A DNA stretch of 64,000 nucleotides from Phyllostachys edulis (Eukaryota > Streptophyta > Magnoliopsida > Poales > Poaceae), in the NCBI GenBank assembly GCA_036346405.1, contig CM070553.1:71798976-71862975 (forward strand), written 5' to 3'. Below the pieces are notes generated by a model. The model was not told where the DNA came from. It did no database searches and saw only the letters and a list, made by a program, of their open reading frames with translations. A program made the translations under genes and the position numbers. Positions 46,684-57,924 of this stretch are shown in pieces (the stretch's first letter is position 1; every line of letters begins with the position of its first letter).

Positions 46684-47864
46684 ATGCAGGTTTGGAATGA
46701 GGAGAATTGGTTCGACTTGGCGGACTCTGGCAGACCTCGATATGGAAGGATGCATCCGTGCCATGGAGAAAATGGCGGATCAACCTCCTCTTCCTCCTCC
46801 GTAGGCTCGCGCGTCGTGGCGATAGCGAGTCGACTAGATGGGCGAGGATCGCCACCATTCGGTGGTGCAATCGGAAGAACCGACCATTCCGATCAGCTCG
46901 GAATGTCGGGGACCTCTTCAAGCCGGTCTTTCCGCCCAAGCAAAGCAGTGAAGAAATTTCAGCACCACCACTCGAAAATCTCTATACCCTCGATGAAATC
47001 ATGGCTAAAAGATATTCTCCTCGGCTTACGGCAATTCGAGTTAGCCGACATCTGTAGCGGTGTCGATGAAGCCTCCAGTGCGTAGGCCATGTGGGGATGA
47101 TCACGCTTCGACACTCTGATCGGCGATCGCGAATCGGTGAGAGACCTCGAGAGGTGCTCATTTCGACCGCTCTCCGTCGTGAAACTTCTGGCAGAAGCAT
47201 TGAGAAGCTCTCCATTAGTTACGATGGAAGCTCATCGAAAGATCGGTGCCGGAGGCACGAAGTCAACGCGATCGGAGATGAAAATCAAGATACCCTACAC
47301 GGTCCTACATTCTCTACCACGCCATCACGTGTTGTTAGAGATGATTCGGGCCATCAGGCACCAACTTTCGGAGTCCACGGAGCTGATCGACGTCCATCAG
47401 TTAACTCACCTGGCGTTGTCCCACCTAGGGTAACTGATAGGACAGATCAAATCCGAAGGTCGGGGGAGGGTTCAGGTCTGCGTACACCTACGACCAGTAT
47501 GAACCCCCTGAGACCTTCGGTAACTGTACAAAACTTGCGACGTGTTCAAGATGTGTTAAATAATTATGATCCTACTTTAGCGGGAACTCTAGGTTTTGTA
47601 CAGCTCGTGGGTCAAGTATCCGAAATTCTCCAACAGACCATGCAGCGCACGGAAGCATACCGAGAACAAAGGGTTTCAGGGAGTCAAACTATGACTTCAT
47701 CCCAACGTTCCTCCCTCAGCAGGGGACAACATGGTCATGCTCGGGAACAGTCGATACCAAGGCCTCCTCGACGATTCCGACCAAGGAGTCACGAGGGGAG
47801 AAGGTTTGACGAGGATCTAATAATCCTTATTTTATCTTTTATCTATAATTCTTATTATAAGTAA
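46684..47864 (+). pseudogene. Element E gag N-terminal region
   Basis: Two open frames (46684-47085 and 47091-47864) are Ser/Arg-rich. The second ends with LNNYDPTLAGTLGFVQLVGQ and SEILQQTMQRTEAYREQ, helical and plausible as Gag linker. A short stretch (TTCGACTTGGCGG) is shared with the start of F's gag region (48653-48665). No capsid or knuckle is visible, so the assignment rests on position after the primer-binding site. Confidence 0.5.
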
Positions 47865-47877
47865 ATATGACGTCATA

Positions 47878-48546
47878 TGATCCCTGAGTATACCCCTTAA
47901 TTTTATAAGGGAAGAGCCTACTAGGTGGTCGTAAGTTATTCTCGACCACCCGTAATCGTAATTCATGCTCGACTACCACATAGTCATAAGTCTTGCTCGA
48001 CTACCTTATGGTCGTAAGTTCTTCTCTGACCAGGTCAGCCACGACCACCTTATGATCAATTAAACCTCTGAGGCGAGTGGGTCCAATTGATTAAGGAATT
48101 CAAGCAGATCATCATCTGTTTGTTATTACGTGAAGTAATATGCGTAATGCTCCATTATCTCTGATATATAGCTGCCAGGCGGTGTGGAGGAGTTAATACG
48201 CCGGTGATTACTGCCAACATGCGCCCGTTACAGGATGTGATGAGGTGCCACTTCACTCGGAGAAATGGCCACTCCTTCACGGACTATATAAAGGCGACAA
48301 TCAGAGAAGGAAGGGAGAGACCGAATCGGGCTATCAAGAAGACAAGCACTATCATCTGTAATAGTCTTAGTTTTTCTCCTGATTGTTTAGAATACACTCA
48401 ATTCCATACGCACACAGGAGTAGGGTTGTTATTCTCTCTGGAGAAGGCCTGAACCTGTATAAAAATTCCCGTGTCAATCTCTGCGTGATTTCATTCTAGG
48501 AGACCCTCGAATCAAACAATCTTTCGTAAGATCGCTTCTAAAACAA
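47878..48546 (+). repeat. Element F left LTR
   Basis: It contains repeated CTCGACCACC/GGTCGTAAGT words near 47925-48020 and a TATATAAA box at 48285-48292, and ends AAAACA. No gene is inside. Confidence 0.65.
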
Positions 48547-48554
48547 CGGCGGTT

Positions 48555-48572
48555 AGGCGCCGACCGTGGGGA
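48555..48572 (+). promoter_or_regulatory. Element F primer-binding site
   Basis: TAGGCGCCGACCGTGGGG, close to E's site and to the Tat/Athila consensus that begins TGGCGCC. Confidence 0.7.
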
Positions 48573-48626
48573 TCTTCGGTAATCTCTTGTCAACATACTC
48601 TCTTTTCCCCAAATCTCATGCACTCA

Positions 48627-50700
48627 TGGCGGAGAATGGAGCGAGGAAGCTGGTTCGACTTGGCGGTCTGTGACGTCGACATGGATGCGGTTTCGATTCT
48701 GAGTCGAGTATTGACTCATCCGATGGTCTTGCTTCCTCCGGTGATCTTCCGCGAGATCCGAGGAGACAATGCTGTGATGGAGTTGAGGAGGATCCATATC
48801 CCCCAGCAATGCGTCCAAGAGAGGATCTACCCTCTCAAAGGATAAGGGTCAATCGACCAGGGACTACACCAGTGGACTCACGACCTGACGAGAGTTTTTC
48901 CTCGAAGTGTCAAAGTCCCCTAAAGCGGTCCGACTTGGTGAGGCAAGTTACGGAAGCCACAATTCGAGGACTCCACCGACATCCGGTGATCCTTTCTCTC
49001 CGAATGGCTTCGGAGAGGCGGGATCAAGCATGCTTTTCCTGCAAATTCGACCATCTCTCCGAGTCACACTGCCCGACGAGACGGTTATAACCCAGAGTTC
49101 CCCTACCTTGAGGGGATTGCTCCAAGTAGCTAGATGGTGTCTCTCGACTACTCCTCAAGCGGGGAGGCCTCGAGTGCAAGTGAGAATCATTAACGGGAGG
49201 TCTTCGTCCTACCCTCGGATCAAGGTCATTCTCCTAGAGACCGAGCTGGGGACGCTCCCCGAAGATCACGCACTGTGCCCTCTCATGGCAGTGGCAAGGG
49301 CACCACTGATGGCGGACACGACCAACACCTTCATGAACGCGAGGGAAATCCTCGTCATTCTCGCACTCCATTGAGGCAGTCTCAAGAGTCCGACATGGAA
49401 GATCTTGAGGCTATTCGACGAAAGAAGATTGAAGCCCAGAAGAATTTGCCTGGGCGCATCCAATATCAATCAGAGGAAGCTCAAGAACTACAGTACATCA
49501 ATGACTTGCTCGAGAATCCAACTCGAGAGCTCGCGGCGCCGAGATCGATCTCTTCATCGAGGAGATCGCACAAAACCGGTCCACGATGGCAAGGCTGGAA
49601 GCACCTCGCCAGCGTCATTGAAGTCGTAGTAATCGACTTCTTCACTACTGATCGATCGAACATATCACCACGAAGGAATCGATGCAGCATGAAGTCGCAT
49701 CGATCTCCTACTCGAATGTATTTGAGCGGCGATGATCAACAAACCCTAGGAGGTGATGGCTCACCATTCGATATGGGAATCTGCGGCGGCGAGATGAACT
49801 ACGACGAGTAGTCCCCTCGTAGGACCGAGACCTATCATAGGTTGGGTCAACCTGTTACTGGGTATCGTCGAGTACGACCACCTGATGATATCAACCCTTC
49901 TTTCTTGCAAAGGAGGCGTCAAGAAGTTATTACTGGATGTTGGGCATTCTCGCTTTGATCTCAGGTTGTTCCTTTGCCACCTCGTTTTCGACCAGTGAAC
50001 ATGGAAAAGTTCGATGGCTCCCAAAATCCCATCGAATTCCTTCAAATCTACACAATTGTTAGAGTGGCGGGAGGAGAGAACATGTGATGGCAAATTACCT
50101 TCAAGCGTGGCAGAAGGTGCGCTCGATCGTGGTTATTGAACCAACCACTCGAGTCGATCTATTCTTAGCAACACCTTTGCGACCTTCTCTTGGCGAATTT
50201 CCAAGGCACTTACAATGCATACAGGAAGGAGGGCGACTTGCACCGGATGAGACGAGCGACAACGAGACCTTGCGTCAATTCATCAAACGCTTTAGTCGGG
50301 TTAAGTAATTCAATTTCAAGTTTCGATTCATCTGTCATCGGGGCTTTCAAGCAAGGAGTCCGTAGTAGAAGGATAACGAAGATATTGCTTTAAATCCACC
50401 TACCCTTTGTTGTCGAACTCTTTGAGATGGTGATCGATATACTCTTGCCTCTGAGGCGGTCGAGTGGAACAACACAATAGATCGAGAAGACAATACCTCT
50501 CGAGAGCTAGGCGATATTGGTAAGAAGAAAGATAAGAAAGCAAAAAAGTCCAAGAACAAGGCGAAGGGTCAAAAACTCCAAGCCAGCGGTTCCAAGGAGG
50601 TTTTGACTGTGAATGATAAAGAGCCACACACCTCCAAGCCGCACTCCGACCGAGGCAAAGGTAAGCGCCCGATCGGAAAAATGATAAGCCTAGGTGGTGT
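48627..50700 (+). pseudogene. Element F gag (frameshifted)
   Basis: ATG at 48627 (MAENGARKLVRLGGL) and an early stop. Gag core pieces appear at 49980-50290: VPLPPRFRPVNMEKFDGS, IEFLQIYT, ANYLQAW, NETLRQFIKRF. A charged Lys-rich stretch near 50520-50670 precedes a CPFHKKEGHD-like knuckle near 50698-50727. These match the Gag of Tat-type elements in order. Multiple frameshifts break it. Confidence 0.65.
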
Positions 50701-51054
50701 CCTTTCCATAAAAAGGAAGGACATGACCTTCATAATCTAGGGTCTTTCAGCAGCTTGAAGACTACTACAGCGACAAGGACCACTTCCCTCTCGGCGGGTA
50801 GGACAAGCGAGTGGTCATAAGTCCTCGGATGACGAGGAGGAGATGCCATTCGGGATCCGCAACACACCGTCGAGCACATCTTACGGGGATCATCGGCATA
50901 TGAATCAAAGCGACAGCTTAAAGCTGCTGAACGTGAGGTAAACTCCATAGATCCTCCTCTCGTCAATAAATTACCGAAGTGGTCGAAAGTCACCATCTCC
51001 TTTGAGAAGGGTGACTGCCCGATTCCTTCGACTCGACCAGGTCGGTATCCGATC

Positions 51055-51363
51055 GTGGTCGAACCCACCATCAACAATTGTCGGGTCAATCGAGTTTTGG
51101 TTGATGGTGGCAGCTCGTTAAACATTTTGTTTACGAGTGCCCTGGACGAGATGCAAGTACCCAGGACCAAGGTAAGACCGGTGCGATACTCTTTCCATGG
51201 GATCGTACCGGGATCTTCAGCCAAACCAATTGGCCAAGTTTCTCTTCCTTTAACATTTGGTTCACCAAGTAATTTCAGGATGGAGAAAATCTCCTTTGAT
51301 GTGGTCGATTTCGATCTGACATATAACGCCATACTCGGACGACCAACTTTGGCAAAATTCTAA
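51055..51363 (+). pseudogene. Element F protease
   Basis: A 102-codon open frame has the retropepsin active-site motif LVDGGSSLNILF (Asp at residue 17) and the end motif YNAILGRPTL. DGGSS in place of D(S/T)G is normal for Tat-type elements. The domain is complete in one frame, but upstream gag and downstream linker frames are broken. Confidence 0.8.
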
Positions 51364-51639
51364 TGGCTACTCATTATGGATATCAATGTATTAAGATGCG
51401 GTCCCAAAGGAGTAATCACAATTCATTGTGACAAGAAGATGGCGCATACTGCGGCGAAATCGATCCCTCGAGATGGTTGGACAAATACCAACTCGAGAAG
51501 AAAGTCGACCTTCCGACCCGATAAGTCAAAGCCTAAAGCTACACCAAAGCCGAGCGACAAGGTCAAAGAGGTTCCTCTCGGGCCTTGAGGGAGCCCTCGA
51601 AGGCTGTTACGCATCGAGGATACTTCCGTCCCCAAGTAG

Positions 51640-52672
51640 GAAGGCGCCCTCATCACCTTCCTCCGAGCTAACGAGATGTCTTGGCGTGGAAAGAATCCGA
51701 CATGCGGAGTCCCGGGGAGGTGATCGAGCACGAGCTAGCTACGGCGACAAAGTACCGTAAAACAAAAATTACGGAGATTTGCCCTGATCGGCGAGATCTA
51801 TCAAATCGAATTGGATAAGCTACTTAAAGCAGGCTTTATAAGAGAGGTCAATCATCCAGAATGGTTGGCTAATCCTGTAATGGTTAGAAAGTCAAATGGA
51901 AAATGGCGTATGTGCGTAGACTTTACTGATCTTAATAAAGCTTGTCCAAAAGATGATTTTCCTTTACCTCGCATCGATCAGTTGGTTGATTCTACTGCAG
52001 GTTGTGAAATGTTAAGTTTTTTAGATGCATACTCTGGATGCCACCAGATCAATATGTGTTTAGACGATGAAGAAAAGACCGCATTTATAACACCATTTGG
52101 TATATTTTGCTATGTCAAAATGCCATTTGGTCTAAAAAATGCCGGCGCTTGTTTTCAACGCTTGATGCAAGCAACTTTTTCATCTCAATTAGGCCGAAAT
52201 CTAGAGGCCTATGTTGATGATCTAGTCATTAAAAGCATCAAGAGACTTAACCATATCACTGACCTACAAGAAACATTCGACAACCTCAGAAAACATCGCT
52301 TAAAACTCAATCCTAAGAAGTGTGTGTTTGGAATCTCTTCAGAAAAATTACTTGGATTCCTAGTATCTATACGAGGAATCGAAGCAAATCCCGAAAAGAT
52401 AAAGGCCATTCTCCAAATCGCCCTCAACCTAAGGAAAGAAGTCCGAAACTCCTTTGGGTGCATGGCGGCTTTAAGTCATTTTATCGCACGACTAGGAGAA
52501 AAAGGACTACCTTTCTTTAAACTTCTAAGAAAACACGAAGGTTTTGAGTGGTCGAAAGAGGCAAACGCTGCCTTTGAGGATGTCAAGAGGTACCTTACGA
52601 GTGCTCCTATTCTGGTCTCTCCGAGGCCAGAAGAAACGCTCTTAATTTACCTAGCTGCCACGCCACAGACAG
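51640..52672 (+). pseudogene. Element F reverse transcriptase, interrupted by solo LTR G
   Basis: The approach region near 51660-51740 is frame-shifted. From 51811 a long open frame follows, with GFIREVNHPEWLANPVMV, VDFTDLNKACPKDDFPLP, FLDAYSGCHQI (Asp72), MPFGLKNAGACFQRLM and the catalytic AYVDDLVIKS (Asp136, Asp137). The connection ends at AATPQT, where G is inserted. After G the codons continue (VSTVV, 57913-57927). It would be a functional-looking polymerase segment without G. Its coding sequence is more AT-rich and cleaner than C's pol. Confidence 0.88.
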
Positions 52673-53115
52673 TGTGAGCACCCGGATTTATTAGGCTCAT
52701 AATACTTAGTCATCCAATTGACCCTAGTATTATCAACCAAATAAACCCGGTCTCGAGAGATGTATACTTCCCAGAATGCAGTATACATACCTCACAACAA
52801 AAGAATGTATCAATTCCATACAACACATAGTACATAAGCAACAAACCAGAAGTTAATATTAAGAAGAATAGGCTATTACAAAAGAGGGGCCTTCTGGCCA
52901 AATAACAACAAGTACTACTAAGAATAACAGCGGAAGCAAAAGCGCCATAAAGATGGCTATAACACAAAGCCAATCGATGTGCCTTAACACCAAGGCATCT
53001 GGGACCGCCAAGCTAGTCGTCGAAGAAGGCGCAACACGTAGCACAAAAGAGAGGCTCAAGGAGCTCCCTTCTTCCTCTGCAACAAAAGCCACAAAATGCC
53101 ACAACCACGGGCGAT

Positions 53116-53132
53116 GAGTACATAAAGTACTC
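53116..53132 (-). other. Conserved LTR stem-loop, G version
   Basis: GAGTAC and GTACTC pair over 6 bp around ATAAA, 443 bp from the TG end. It matches A's position, but the loop has changed. Confidence 0.7.
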
Positions 53133-56100
53133 CATAAGACTTCGTGTGAAATAACGAAACTATAAATAGCTACATGCAAGCTTTATTTAAGTGGATGAGG
53201 CTTTGGACTCATTTTAGCATAAAGCAAGATTCATTTGCAATAACATAATAGATTGAAGGCAATTTGGCAAAGCATTTTAATTGTTGAAATAACAACAAGA
53301 TAATAACATAGTAACAACAACAAGATCAACTTTGGAAGTGACTAACCCAAGTCACCACAACAATAGCATGAACTCCCGTTCATACCAACCATGTCAAGTT
53401 TTAATTAAAGGTTGTAGTCTAATTCTCACGGGAAATAACCAAGCGTGTCCATAACCTAGGGCGAGGCTATTGAATAGTTTTATCCTGCGGGGGTGTAACA
53501 ATGTACCCACACGTCGGACCGCCTTTCCTTTAAGCACACTACCTTAGGTATCTTGCACGCTAAGTCCTCTGAGACATTTCCAATGGGCGATGCTAATTAC
53601 GACCCGCACAACCCACGGGGATAAGGACCCAATGGACAGCCTAACCGGCCTGCCACTGCTCCAATCCCACACCACACACACACATTTTATCTTTAAAACA
53701 CACCAACGGCGACCCCAATTAGCACCGCCCAAAGTACTTAGTCAAGAGGTCCCATATCCCCTCGTGTGGTTAGCACGCATAAATGCTTGGATCAATGGCG
53801 CAAGAATTAGGTCCTTGTTGACTCGGGCATACCACCACATCCAAAAACCACACCATCCATCCAATATGCCCAAGTCTAAATCAATCTTTTATTTTCAGTT
53901 TTGATTTTACAAATTAATCAAAGCACAAGTGCTGGACATATAGGAGTAATAATCAGTTTTGAGTGATCAAGACCATCGACTAAGTCGATGATCGCCCATT
54001 CTACCGATAACTAAGCATGTCTAAGCAATTTAATCGAAACTACTAAGTGATAAGAGCTCATCCAACGAGCTCCCACCACAGCAAATAACCTAGGCTCATG
54101 GTAGTAGAGGATAAACAATTCCTACAGATTATGCAACTATAGGCTTGCTAGCGACATTTAACACAAAGTAGCATGCATACATAGAAGTAAAACAATATAT
54201 TAAACTTTAAAGTAATGGGACAATGATGGAAATGATCAAACTGCTTGCCTTGTTGTTGCTAGCCAAGCTGTGGCAGAGGGTCACTCTCGGGATCACCACA
54301 AATGTCGAAACCTAACGGAAAAGCGAGAAAGAACCGATAAGAACGACGAAAAACCAAAAGACGCAACAGAGAAACTTCTCCGAAAGCTATGAAAATTTTA
54401 CAGCAGCAAGACAATGATTTATCACGAATTTAGCAATAAGAACCAATTGATTTGGATTCTTAATGCAAAAGATATGATGAAATCACTTTTGCTCAGCCTA
54501 TTAATACCAAACTGCACTATTCACTAATTTAATTATGAGGCAACATTTTCTAGAAAAGAGGTGATGCTGAGATTTTTATTGTAAAACCAGCACCTCATGA
54601 GATGAATAACACAATTGAGTTCACCTCATTTGGAGCTATTATGCACTTCCTACCATTTTTCAAAAACAAGAACTTGAACAAAATTATAATGCACAAGTCC
54701 TCATTTTCCTAACAGCAACATGCTCAAAACTAATTTTCACAGTGAGTTCATTAATAGAGGAAACCAACAAAGTTGGTCTCAGCCAAAAATAATCTACAGA
54801 GCATTAGTTATGTATTTTACAAGTTAAGCATTAATTTGAGTGTATATTTAAAGTGAGTTTTAAAATCTAATGGCAAAACTGTGCTCTGGAGCTGAACTCA
54901 ACTTACAATCATTTTTGGATTAAAGTCAAGTTCAAGACAGAGCTAACACAATTTGAATGACCTCATTTGGATTTAAAACGAAAAAGATATGGAATTCTAA
55001 AGTTTATACCTTATTTGGTTTACACTTAAGAGTTCACTTGGAATTTCTAAAACCGAAATACAAGGGAGGGCGTGGCGGCTCGAGATCACACGGGGAGGTC
55101 CTCAGCGGTTGAGATCTTCCAAGGAAGATCTAAACTACCAAGATCTCCTGAGGAAGATCTACATCGTCGAGACCTCACGGGGAGGTCTGGGCGGTCTAGA
55201 TGTTCAAGGAGGACTTTGATGGTCCAGATCGTCAGGGAGGACCTTGGCGGTCAAGATCTACCCGGGAGGTCATGAGCAGGTGAGATGACCTCGGGAGGTC
55301 CTAAGGGAGGTCCTAACGTCCACAGACCTCCGGGGAGGTGCAGGCGGCCACGATCGCAAGGGAGGTCTTGGGCGTTCGGATCTCCTCGGAGGAGGTCATG
55401 GGCGTCCCAGAGCTCACGACCCGTGCTTGCGCGCGCGCGCGTGTTTGGACAAGAGATAAATCTTGGCGGGACAACGAGGAGGTCAGCGGGAGGTCTTAAA
55501 TGCGCAAGGGAGGATTAAATGCGGTTAAGACATGCCAATGATTTCAATGATTTGAGCACATGATGGCGCGTGCGGTGGATCTTTGTCCTAAAAGCGACAA
55601 CAATATTGCCGATTTGTCCGACAAAGACCGAGCTCAAAGATGTGGTCATCGCCCGTGATCTGAGACCTCATGGCGACATCAATGGTACCGTTGGGTCCGC
55701 AATAACCATGCGCGCAATGGACCTCCTCTCAACGGCGGCGGCGGCTTAAGCGCCGGCGAGCGGAGAGGACAACGAAGGCACCACGGCAAAATCCAAAATG
55801 CAAAAGGAAGCTCATGCGACCTCCATTCAAGCGTGTGCCCAAATAAAAGCTCATGACCTCATTCATCTGGGTGCCAGCTAAGGACTATCGAGGAGTACAG
55901 GAGGTCCTAAGGTCTTTGAGGAGGTCGAGAAGGAGGACCGGTCTTGGGGAGGAAGGGTGCTCCATGGCCAACGCCACTCAAGCTCCACTTTGTCCCCCTC
56001 TGCAAATGCCCAACAAATCAAGTTAGGACTTGGTCCCGAGGGTAGGGCACAAATGGAAGCAAGGAGAAAAGGAGGAAAACTCGAGGGACCCTTGTCCACC

Positions 56101-56220
56101 GAGGAGCTTCAAGCTTCTCAACAATGGCGACCAAGAGAGCTGAGGAGAGAAAGCTCAAATGACACGGTGCAAGCTTAGAGCTTAGAAGTGTGCCAAAGAA
56201 GCTAAGGGAGGAACCCAATG

Positions 56221-56230
56221 GGGTTTTATA
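56221..56230 (-). promoter_or_regulatory. TATA box of solo LTR G
   Basis: TATAAAACCC on the minus strand, in the same place relative to the palindrome array as in A. A lone LTR could still act as a minus-strand promoter. Confidence 0.5.
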
Positions 56231-56639
56231 CTTGGGAGAAGCAGGCACACAGTGGGGTTAAGCTCATGGTGAGCTTAGCCCGGGCTCGGTTCATGGGGTT
56301 GGACAAGACACGAGGTTGACATGGTGACAGGCTAGGCGGTGGAGGCGGAAAGGACGACTGCATTTAATCTTGGTCGACAAAGAGTTGTTAAAGGTACAGA
56401 TGGACGGAACCGCATTAATTCACTTGCTCGGGAACACGCATGCGTGACCAAGGAAGGAGAAGAACGGGGAGGTCATTTTGACCGTTGGATAAGCCCAGGG
56501 AGGTCTGGCCCTCCGATGTGGTTTTTGAACCGTTACGCCTAAATGGTGGGAGGAGGTCCCACCACACGATCAAGGATGGGAAGGTCATGGCCTCACGATT
56601 TCCTTAATGTGTAGGCATGCGTGGGAAAATGAGGCAGGA

Positions 56640-57350
56640 GGTCCAAGGCGTTGGATCTCAATCAGCAGTGCGGACCTCTGTGAGGTCTTAACCGCACATG
56701 AGTGAAGAGCATGAGGGAGGTCATGGCCTTTGGATTTAAATCAGGGCGCACAACCAAAGGGAGGTCTCGAGGCTTTGCGTGAAGCGCGAGGAGGTCAAGA
56801 CCTTTGGATTTTGATCAACGGTGGTGATCAAGGCGGGGAGGTCTGAGCCTGCGCGTGGCGCAAAGGAGGTCTTGAGCTTGCGCAACACACAAGGAGGTCA
56901 TGGCCATTAGATTTAGATCTAAGAACAACGACCTCACGTCTTGTGAGAGGTCGATGCGCATAAGACAAGGAGGAGGTCGTGGCCGTGGATTTTTAATCAG
57001 CGGTGCACAACATGAGATAGGGGAGGTCTTGTCTTTTGGATATTTTGAGGAGGTCGTGGGCGTTGGATCGATCCAGCGGCTCGACCTCGCTTAAATCAGG
57101 AGGTTTGCTTAGTTTAGCGGTGAGGGAGGTCATGGCCATGGATCTTGGATCCAAGGGCTACGACCTCAACAAGGTGGGATGTCTAGTGGTTTGACGGCCG
57201 TGGAGGTTTTGAGATTTAACACACGGGAGGTCATGGCCGTGGATCTTTGATCCAACGGCTATGATCGATGAGGTGAGGAGGTCTGGCGGTATTGACCGCG
57301 GAGGAGGTCCTAGCGGTTGGATGTAAATCCAACGGCTGCGACCTGATCAA
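56640..57350. repeat. Palindrome array in U3 of solo LTR G
   Basis: At least six units of the GAGGTC...GGAT/ATCC...GACCTC kind are visible, for example at about 56896-56937, 57048-57090, 57126-57170 and 57303-57345. Arm sequences differ from A's array while pairing is largely kept. Confidence 0.7.
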
Positions 57351-57924
57351 GGTGGAGAGGAGGTCTGCTGAAGTGCAGACATGGTTGGGCTGGACCAGCT
57401 TTGCAAAGTGGCTAGCCCAAGGAACAGTGTAGGCTTTTAAATTTAGTTTTTACAGCTGAAACTTAGTAGAATTATTTGAGATAGCAAATGAACTCCAAAT
57501 TTGATGAAATTTTAACTGGAGCTTGCTGACAATGAGATTAACCTTGCATAAAATTTCCAGAGGTTATTATGCAATGCATTTTTCTCAGGAAATTCATGAA
57601 GGTTGTTCAAGGATTTGTTTTACCTCCACAATTTATCAAACAAGTGTTATAACCGGGATATCTTTCAGAGGGTCCCACATCAGTTTTGGGACCAAGGAGA
57701 ATATTTTCCAAATGTTTGGCACAAGATTTAAGATAATTGGAAAAGGAGTTTGACTTTTGGTCAACAAGAGCTTTGTGTTTTTGGATTACACAACTCTTGG
57801 ACAAGAATTACATGAATGTTTAGGGGTTTTCAAGGTGTGAGAAAAAGTTTTAATTTCTACACCTTAATTATATTTGAACAAACCCTAATTATACAGTTGG
57901 GATGTTACAGACAGTAAGCACAGT

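Larger units (their letters stand above)
45962..47877 (+). mobile_element. Element E: Tat-type Ty3/Gypsy, 5' part only
   Basis: LTR of 625 bp (45962-46586, TGATGAGG...TCGACA), then the Tat/Athila-style primer-binding site TGGCGCCGTCCGTGGGGA and a gag-like region. E ends where F's LTR begins (about 47878). A right LTR is not in the window. The candidate TSD at the left is CATCT (45957-45961). The body beyond gag may lie past the window or be lost. Confidence 0.75.
52673..57909 (-). mobile_element. Solo LTR G (A-related), TSD GACAG
   Basis: A single 5237-bp LTR starts TGTGAGCACCC and ends GGGATGTTACA, flanked by GACAG at 52668-52672 and 57910-57914. It parallels A's left LTR over its whole length: stem-loop at 53116-53132, TCGAC hairpin at 53975-53989, AGGTC-rich zone at 55070-55520, TATA at 56221-56230 (minus) and palindrome array at 56640-57350. 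It has no internal region, hence formation by LTR-LTR recombination. No gene is supported in these 5.2 kb. Confidence 0.93.
47878..57924 (+). mobile_element. Element F: Tat-type Ty3/Gypsy, split by solo LTR G
   Basis: The LTR (about 47878-48546) is followed by a primer-binding site, gag, protease and reverse transcriptase up to 52672. After G the same coding sequence resumes at the TSD copy (57910-57924) and is then cut by LTR H. No right LTR is visible. The left boundary is uncertain between 47868 and 47878. Confidence 0.8.

Noticed and set aside
47091..47864. A 257-codon frame as a possible host gene
   Set aside because: It follows a Tat-type LTR and primer-binding site, has Gag-like low-complexity composition, and ends at F's LTR.
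51811..52677. Possible endogenous plant pararetrovirus because of the clean reverse transcriptase
   Set aside because: The flanking LTR, the Tat-type primer-binding site, the DGGSS protease and the Tat-type RT blocks place it in Ty3/Gypsy. No movement protein or viral coat features are seen.
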